Shown here piece by piece: positions 59,701 through 64,000 of a stretch of 64,000 bases of DNA. Every line of letters starts with the position of its first letter. Positions within the stretch are counted from its first letter, which is position 1. The position numbers and the translations under genes were made by a program. This DNA is from Ottelia alismoides (lineage: Eukaryota; Streptophyta; Magnoliopsida; Alismatales; Hydrocharitaceae). The notes under the pieces are model-generated. The model saw nothing but the letters and a program-made list of their open reading frames with translations, had not been told where the DNA came from and did no database searches. The stretch is taken from NCBI GenBank assembly GCA_037367405.1, contig JAZKJV010006045.1, forward strand, positions 1,178,001 to 1,242,000. The letters are read 5' to 3'.

Positions 59701-62700
59701 ATCTGCCGACTAAGAGGCCAGATTTAGGGGCCCCGTATGTCAGATGTCAGATTAGTGAGCAGAGGTTCGACCGCACTCTACTAGATAGCGGATCATCGAT
59801 CAACCTTCTTCCGGCAGCCCTTCTCCACCACTTAGAGTTGGGCACTCTTGTACAGAGCAGGACATACCTTCAGTTTGCTGATCGGTCTGTCAAGAGGCCA
59901 AAGGGGTTGTTGCGAGACGTTGTCGTCACGATTCAGGGTTTGCAATTCCCCGTGGACTTCGTAGTGCTGGACATGGAGACCCCTGATTCGTTGACCGATT
60001 CCCCCATCATCCTCGGTCGCCCATTCTTGGCCACAGCCAAGGCAGTGACTGATCATGACAGTGGGAAGGTGTACTTTCGCATCCAGGGCGAGAGTATACA
60101 AATAGAGACGGTCAAGGACCACAGAGCCAGATCCAGACCCCGCTCACATGGCAGTACAGATTCAGAGCAGCTGACAGACGCAGAGCCAGACATCCACCAG
60201 GACTGTGATTTTGTGATCACAGATGATGAGGCAGCTTGGGCAGATCCTGCAGCACAGACCATCCTCTCATACTCAGATACAGCTGATGCAGAGATGATAG
60301 AAGAGGAGAGTCTGGAGAGCACGGCCCTGGTTCAGGATACTATTGAGTCAGCAGAATCGGATCTTGATCGCGACACGATTTTCAGTGATGGTGGTACTGA
60401 GGCCACCCTGCTCTATGGTGGTGCTGATGCCACCTTGTTCTCCAGTGGTACTGATGCCACTGAGTCTGATATAGATCCCTCGGATTCAGAGTCTGATTGG
60501 GCAGATTGTAATGATCAGATGCCAGATCTGGATCCACCTGAGCCTACAGATGAGGAGGAGGTAGAGGCAGAACAGATCAGAGACAATGTAGAGGACCCGC
60601 CTTCTCCAGATCCAGTTTGTGAGAGTTCGATATCATTTTCCCAGACAAATTTGGCAGAATTATCAGCATACACACATCTTCTTCAGAAGCCAGATTTGCC
60701 AGCACCTAGCTGTCCAGAGCTAAAGCCGCTCCCTACTTCGCTGAAGTATCGATTCCTTGCGGGAGAGTCTGAGATGTACCCAGTCATCATCTCTGCAGAT
60801 CTGACTGGAGAGCAAGAATCCCGTCTGATGGAGGTTCTTGAAAAGAACCGCAAGGCAATTGGATGGAGCGTAGCAGATCTCCATGGGATCAGTCCCTCGT
60901 TGTGCTCCCACCATATCTATCTCGAGGAAGGGGCAAAGCCGTCGCGTGAGTTCCAGCGGCGACTGAACCCCAACCTACGAGAGGTCGTCATGAAGGAAAT
61001 ATCAAAATGGTGGAGTGCAGATTTTATTTATCCCATTTCCGACTCCAAGTGGGTTAGCCCCTTGCATGTGGTGCCCAAGAAGACGGGCATCACGACTGTG
61101 ATCAGTGAGTCGGGAGAGGAGATTGCTACACGAGTACCCACCTCTTGGAGGGTTTGTGTTGACTACAGGAGACTCAACCAGGCCACCAAGAAGGACCATT
61201 TCCCCCTGCCTTTTATTGATCAGATCATAGAGAGACTGGCAGGGAAGAGCCATTATTGCTTCCTAGATGGGTACTCGGGCTACAACCAAGTGGCCATCGC
61301 TCCTGAGGATCAGGAGAAGACCACCTTTACCTGTCCCTTTGGTACTTACGCCTTTCGACGCATGCCATTCGGGCTATGTAACGCCCCTGCGACTTTTCAG
61401 AGATGCATGCTGTCGATCTTTTCGGACATGGTAGGGGAGTGCTTGGAGGTCTTCATGGACGACTTCTCGGTTTACGGCGACGGTTTCGATTCCTGTCTTG
61501 ACTGCCTAGACCGAGTACTCCAGCGATGCATTGCTACCCGCTTAGTTCTGTCTTGGGAGAAGAGTCACTTCATGGTGACTCAAGGGACGGTGCTTGGCCA
61601 CATCATCTCCAACAGAGGTATGGAGGTTGATCCGGCCAAGGTCGATGTCATTAGGAAACTCACACCGCCGTCCAATCTGAAGCAGTTACGGTCATTTCTG
61701 GGGCACGTTGGTTTTTATAGGAGATTCATTCATGATTTCAGCAAGATTGCCCGACCGTTGACTGACCTCTTGACAAAAGACACCGAGTTCCTTGTTGATG
61801 ACAAGTGTCTTTCGTCCTTTGAGACTCTCCAGCAGTGTGTAATTGAGGCTCCTGTCCTTCAGCCACCTGATTGGTCTCTCCCATTCGAGATCATGACGGA
61901 CGCCTCTGATTTTGCCGTAGGGGCCGTGCTAGGACAGAGGAGGGATGGAGTACCATTTGCCATACACTATGCTAGCCGCACATTGGATTCCGCCCAGCGG
62001 AATTATACAGTCACAGAGAAGGAGATGCTAGCAGTAGTGTTTGCCCTAGATAAATTCAGATCATATATCATTGGATCTAGAGTGACCTTGTACACAGATC
62101 ACACCGCCATCAGGTACCTCATGTCAAAGAAGGATGCCAAGGCAAGACTTACTAGATGGATCCTTCTACTCCAGGAGTTCGACATTGAGATCAAGGATAA
62201 ACCTGGAGTGAAGAATGTGGTGGCGGACCATTTATCCCGACTAGAGCAGCCTGAGGATTCAGAGCAGATTGATCCGATCAGAGATACCTTCCCAGACGAG
62301 GCGATCCTTGCTATCGCCTCACTCCCATGGTACGCCGATATTGTGAACTTTCTCGTCGCTGGGAAAGTCCCACAAGATTGGCCTAAGCAGAAGATTGAGA
62401 CCTTCCTTGCGAAGGCCAAGTCCTACCACTGGGAGGATCCCATCCTTTACCACGAAGGAGGGGATAGCATCTGGCGTCGGTGTATTCCTCAGGAGGAGCA
62501 TCATAGTGTCCTCACTTACTGCCACAAGCTTGAGGCAGGAGGACATCATTCTGGGAGGAGAACGGCACAGAAAGTGCTCCAATCCGGCTTGTGGTGGCCT
62601 ACACTCTTCAAGGACTCTGATGAGTTCGTGAAGCGGTGTACTGACTGTCAGAGGATGGGCACTTGTGGACAGCGTGATATGATGCCGATGCAGCCCATTC

Positions 62701-63608
62701 ACTTCTGTGAGGTTTTTGACGCATGGGGCATCGATTTCATGGGTCCATTCCCTAAGAGTCAGGGATTCGAGTACATTCTGTTAGCCGTAGATTATGTTAG
62801 TCGTTGGGTTGAGGCTATCCCCGCCCGAGCCGCAGATGCAAAGACAGTTTGCAAATTTTTGAAGAGGAACATCATTATGCGGTTTGGGGTTCCACGAGTT
62901 CTTATTTCTGATGGGGGGTCTCACTTCATCAACGACCAGGTGAAGGCACTTGCTAGAGAGTTCGGCATAGACCATCGTGTTGCTACACCGTATCATCCAC
63001 AGACGAATGGTCTAGCTGAAGTGTCGAATAGGGAGATCAAGAATATTTTGCAGAAAGTCGTCCGCCCTGACCGAAAGAATTGGTCACAACTTTTGGACTC
63101 GGTCTTGTGGGCATATCGGACGTCTTTCAAGACTCCATTAGGTACATCTCCCTTTCGCCTCGTGTATGGCAAGCCCTGTCACCTACCAGTGGAGCTGAGG
63201 CACAAGTCACTCTGGGCAGTTACAGACATATTGATGGATCCAAATGGTATAGGAGACCAGAGGAGGGCAGAGTTAGCCGCCTTGGAAGAACTTAGAGATG
63301 CAGCTTTCTCAAACAGCCTACATTATAAGGAGAAAGTCAAGGAGTGGCATGATTCTCATATCAGCCACAAGCATTTTGAGATTGGACAGAAAGTATGGCT
63401 GTTTGATGCAAGGCTTAGATTATTTCCAGGGAAGCTACAGAGCAAATGGAAAGGACCCTATTTGGTCAGAAAGGTACACGATAACGGTAGCATTGACATA
63501 TCTGAGTTATCTTCTGAGAGTACCTTCCGAGTGAACGGCCAGCGGCTCAAACCATTTCTAGATCATGGGCCGCGGGACGTTATTATCGCCGCTATTCATT
63601 TTGCGTGA
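56769..63608 (+). CDS. Athila-2 gag-pol polyprotein, 2,279 residues, uninterrupted
   Basis: Encodes capsid protein and the enzymes for reverse transcription and integration in one frame. It starts MMGRRSLRQPL, as in Athila-1. A polyalanine tract lies at about residues 152-171, and the Ty3 gag domain at about 245-320 (AAAWLKHLGKF, then NKYYPLGRTNAARALINNF). A glutamine-rich stretch follows (500-680), but no CCHC zinc knuckle. Protease has LLDSGSSINLLP near residue 1005. RT has KDHFPLPFIDQI and the catalytic FMDDFSVYG near 1563. RNase H has TDASDFAVGAVLGQ near 1708. Integrase has the HHCC motif from about 1919, then the D-D-E residues near 1989 (GIDFMGPF), 2048 (SDGGSHF) and 2085 (GLAEVSN). All catalytic residues checked are present. 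FMDDFSVYG and the integrase strings are typical of Athila. Two clusters of GGT(D/E)A(T/A) peptides flank the protease. Confidence 0.95.
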   Translation: MMGRRSLRQPLAAPLSGESTTLSRLARESRDQLSGPEFESTLFPLDPLSSVPERHEPEERRIHLTEPELGSSYFADIPMAGAGSSDDRQPEHFVLDQGAINSTLIASLETVQNQLRDQGAFMIEMRRELERLRREREEPSEPEDIPDADAEAAAAAAAAAAAAAAAAARPMRELHNPGSTLMHQWVVIPAIVGDFKFPPNTLQMLPHFHGLATEEPHLHLQEFLMICSTVHDRRVDQDTIRMMAFPFSLADRAAAWLKHLGKFVYTWDQLRTEYLNKYYPLGRTNAARALINNFSMLPNEQFHEAWERFRELLDRCPHHDISKPNLVQSFFSGLTPELQGLVNASCGGSYFAKDHNQVWAIYEEMSENYMVMSQTRLYTQRSQQPPGPVQYQRIARVDAGPSSSSTVAAAQAESAAADMGIISEKLDRMEIIEKKQCQGITQMEEMAQTLSDMKTQLLCLQEAQTALQPRLLSRGDSGGSRSSSQRSSSLQQPRQVHLVQAEPYQQQQPSYQSPPSPDLQMVVYQPDQPLDVLPPAPYDAEPLMDVNGIWYDRPQPGIRRDHPGFRWGNGGNQPQQQPAGQGGQYAQQRDHQQHPAHQPSSFVSRPYQQQGQSWRREQQAHQQQHHSSYPSQPQQHQVQQPHYQRGNPSGSHESPAMDDIARLFTEQQATFRREMDEFRQEMRDLMRGKAAIPAQIEPNPNNLKRKSEQVVHTEPTTSSDSFDVISSDLFDADFVTLRSGRRPAGGASSERQHEDPSRAPDEEEESGTEAAHPDEGGTDATRDADSTGGTEAAVSPHRGGGTDATSRAEPARGTEAARRLDAEPARGGTDATNISSDRTVVFPRLNVSRNSDLNKGKGLVYSDPTVMNDVCEDPVIESSRPIPSPSSEKDPVIPFPRALELGKGKKKEKDPKKREQEEFSKDMIDRFHIQLTLNEALQHIPLLQRSLRDRTTVRRTKRNKTAEIHVLTKATCYAIQNHLPTKRPDLGAPYVRCQISEQRFDRTLLDSGSSINLLPAALLHHLELGTLVQSRTYLQFADRSVKRPKGLLRDVVVTIQGLQFPVDFVVLDMETPDSLTDSPIILGRPFLATAKAVTDHDSGKVYFRIQGESIQIETVKDHRARSRPRSHGSTDSEQLTDAEPDIHQDCDFVITDDEAAWADPAAQTILSYSDTADAEMIEEESLESTALVQDTIESAESDLDRDTIFSDGGTEATLLYGGADATLFSSGTDATESDIDPSDSESDWADCNDQMPDLDPPEPTDEEEVEAEQIRDNVEDPPSPDPVCESSISFSQTNLAELSAYTHLLQKPDLPAPSCPELKPLPTSLKYRFLAGESEMYPVIISADLTGEQESRLMEVLEKNRKAIGWSVADLHGISPSLCSHHIYLEEGAKPSREFQRRLNPNLREVVMKEISKWWSADFIYPISDSKWVSPLHVVPKKTGITTVISESGEEIATRVPTSWRVCVDYRRLNQATKKDHFPLPFIDQIIERLAGKSHYCFLDGYSGYNQVAIAPEDQEKTTFTCPFGTYAFRRMPFGLCNAPATFQRCMLSIFSDMVGECLEVFMDDFSVYGDGFDSCLDCLDRVLQRCIATRLVLSWEKSHFMVTQGTVLGHIISNRGMEVDPAKVDVIRKLTPPSNLKQLRSFLGHVGFYRRFIHDFSKIARPLTDLLTKDTEFLVDDKCLSSFETLQQCVIEAPVLQPPDWSLPFEIMTDASDFAVGAVLGQRRDGVPFAIHYASRTLDSAQRNYTVTEKEMLAVVFALDKFRSYIIGSRVTLYTDHTAIRYLMSKKDAKARLTRWILLLQEFDIEIKDKPGVKNVVADHLSRLEQPEDSEQIDPIRDTFPDEAILAIASLPWYADIVNFLVAGKVPQDWPKQKIETFLAKAKSYHWEDPILYHEGGDSIWRRCIPQEEHHSVLTYCHKLEAGGHHSGRRTAQKVLQSGLWWPTLFKDSDEFVKRCTDCQRMGTCGQRDMMPMQPIHFCEVFDAWGIDFMGPFPKSQGFEYILLAVDYVSRWVEAIPARAADAKTVCKFLKRNIIMRFGVPRVLISDGGSHFINDQVKALAREFGIDHRVATPYHPQTNGLAEVSNREIKNILQKVVRPDRKNWSQLLDSVLWAYRTSFKTPLGTSPFRLVYGKPCHLPVELRHKSLWAVTDILMDPNGIGDQRRAELAALEELRDAAFSNSLHYKEKVKEWHDSHISHKHFEIGQKVWLFDARLRLFPGKLQSKWKGPYLVRKVHDNGSIDISELSSESTFRVNGQRLKPFLDHGPRDVIIAAIHFA
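59064..60462 (+). repeat. Nine short hairpin modules in Athila-2 gag-pol
   Basis: Modules at 59064-59081, 59094-59111, 59130-59147, 59166-59183, 59202-59219 and 59247-59264 (cluster 1), and 60390-60407, 60417-60434 and 60444-60461 (cluster 2). Each is 18 bases in the same codon phase: a variable codon ending in T or C, GGT, (A/G)CT, GAN, GCC and a final codon. The base before GG pairs with the base after CC in all nine (T-A six times, C-G three times). Stems reach 6 bp at 59093-59112, 59129-59148 and 60443-60462. Confidence 0.85.
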
Positions 63609-63739
63609 GATGTGGTCTTTTGACTCACATCTTTTGCATCTCACGCCTGATTTTCACTATTCCTCCGCCTGTATAGATCCAGTTGTCCATATCATTCTAT
63701 TCTTTAGTCCCACATCCCATCTCTCATCCTATGATTATG

Positions 63740-64000
63740 CTATACTTAGGGTGTACTTTACCCTAAGTATAGGGGGGATGTCGGACTTGTGAGTATTCTT
63801 TTCATTCTTTCTGCTCTTGTTTTTGCTGCCTATACTTAGGGATATTTTACCCTAAGTATAGGGGGGGCAGATTCTGTATATTCTTCACTCGGCTTTCCCT
63901 TCATGTACAGCTTTCTATACTTAGGATTAGTTAATCCTAAGTATAGGGGGAAACCACCGAGTTCTTCTCATTCTATTCATTGATTCGTTCCTGTACTTAG
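63740..64000 (+). repeat. Array of polypurine-tailed stem-loops in Athila-2
   Basis: Unit 1: stem 63740-63751 with 63761-63772, then six G. Unit 2: stem 63830-63841 with 63850-63861, then seven G. Unit 3: a 15-bp perfect stem 63915-63929 with 63932-63946, then five G. A fourth appears to start at 63991 (ctgtacttag) and is cut by the window edge. Spacing is about 75-90 bases. Stem arms are CTATACTTAGG and CCTAAGTATAG. Confidence 0.9.

Larger units (their letters stand above)
51832..64000 (+). mobile_element. Athila-2: young Athila (Ty3/gypsy) retrotransposon, 3' end outside the window
   Basis: 5' LTR 51832-55488, PBS 55492-55509, leader, intact gag-pol 56769-63608, then a stem-loop array running to the window edge. 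The 3' LTR is not reached. The 5 bases before the LTR are TCCGG, and the matching duplication should be found after the 3' LTR. The PBS fits tRNA-Asp at all 18 positions. The intact reading frame contrasts with Athila-1 and implies recent insertion. It lies within the GC-rich half of the Athila-3 LTR. Confidence 0.92.

Overview
The window is nuclear DNA of a flowering plant. The evidence is plant-type retrotransposons (Athila-lineage Ty3/gypsy, Ty1/copia, L1-type LINEs), CACTA, Mutator and MITE DNA transposons with clean target-site duplications (TSDs), and one plant cytochrome P450 gene of the CYP81 type. The P450 exons are strongly GC-biased at third positions, which hints at a monocot or magnoliid, but the species cannot be fixed from the sequence.

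Layout. 1-1811: reversed fragment of an Athila-type LTR. 1812-2690: GC-rich patch with a ~62-bp minisatellite. 2925-4965: decayed copia pol with a probable 3' LTR. 5040-7440: decayed LINE with a 211-bp MITE inside. 8327-10016: Mutator-like element (9-bp TSD) whose arms carry LRR-gene fragments. 10133-15848: CYP81-type P450 with a premature stop and a 4.1-kb intron that holds a MITE and a TRIM-like element. 16070-16190: tRNA-derived SINE-like sequence. 16332-17792: a Pack-MULE (9-bp TSD) carrying the broken 5' half of an NRT1.1/NPF6-like transporter gene. 18171-19078: copia gag relic. 20932-21330: long foldback element. 22179-29070: CACTA element (TSD TTC) without a visible transposase, with an inner segment that looks like mitochondrial DNA.

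From 29550 to the end is a nest. A minus-strand LINE (29550-30910 and 49208-49755) was split by an 18.3-kb Athila element (Athila-1, 30911-49207, minus strand, TSD GTCCT, LTRs of about 3.8 kb). A second Athila-type LTR (Athila-3) begins at 49756 in the same LINE. It was in turn entered at 51832 by a young Athila element on the plus strand (Athila-2, 51832 to beyond 64000). Athila-2 has one uninterrupted 2,279-codon gag-pol frame, while Athila-1 is riddled with stops. Both Athila elements have a primer-binding site matching the 3' end of tRNA-Asp.

The most unusual signals are two structural features shared by Athila-1 and Athila-2. First, a short in-frame hairpin module around GG-TACTGATG-CC is repeated nine times in Athila-2 and six times in Athila-1, with base changes on the two arms that keep the stem paired. 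Second, an array of stem-loops lies just after gag-pol; each ends in AAGTATAGGGGG, nearly the same string as the polypurine tract next to the 3' LTR.

Apart from the P450 gene there is no ordinary host gene that I can support. The rest is transposon DNA, captured gene fragments and AT-rich intergenic sequence.
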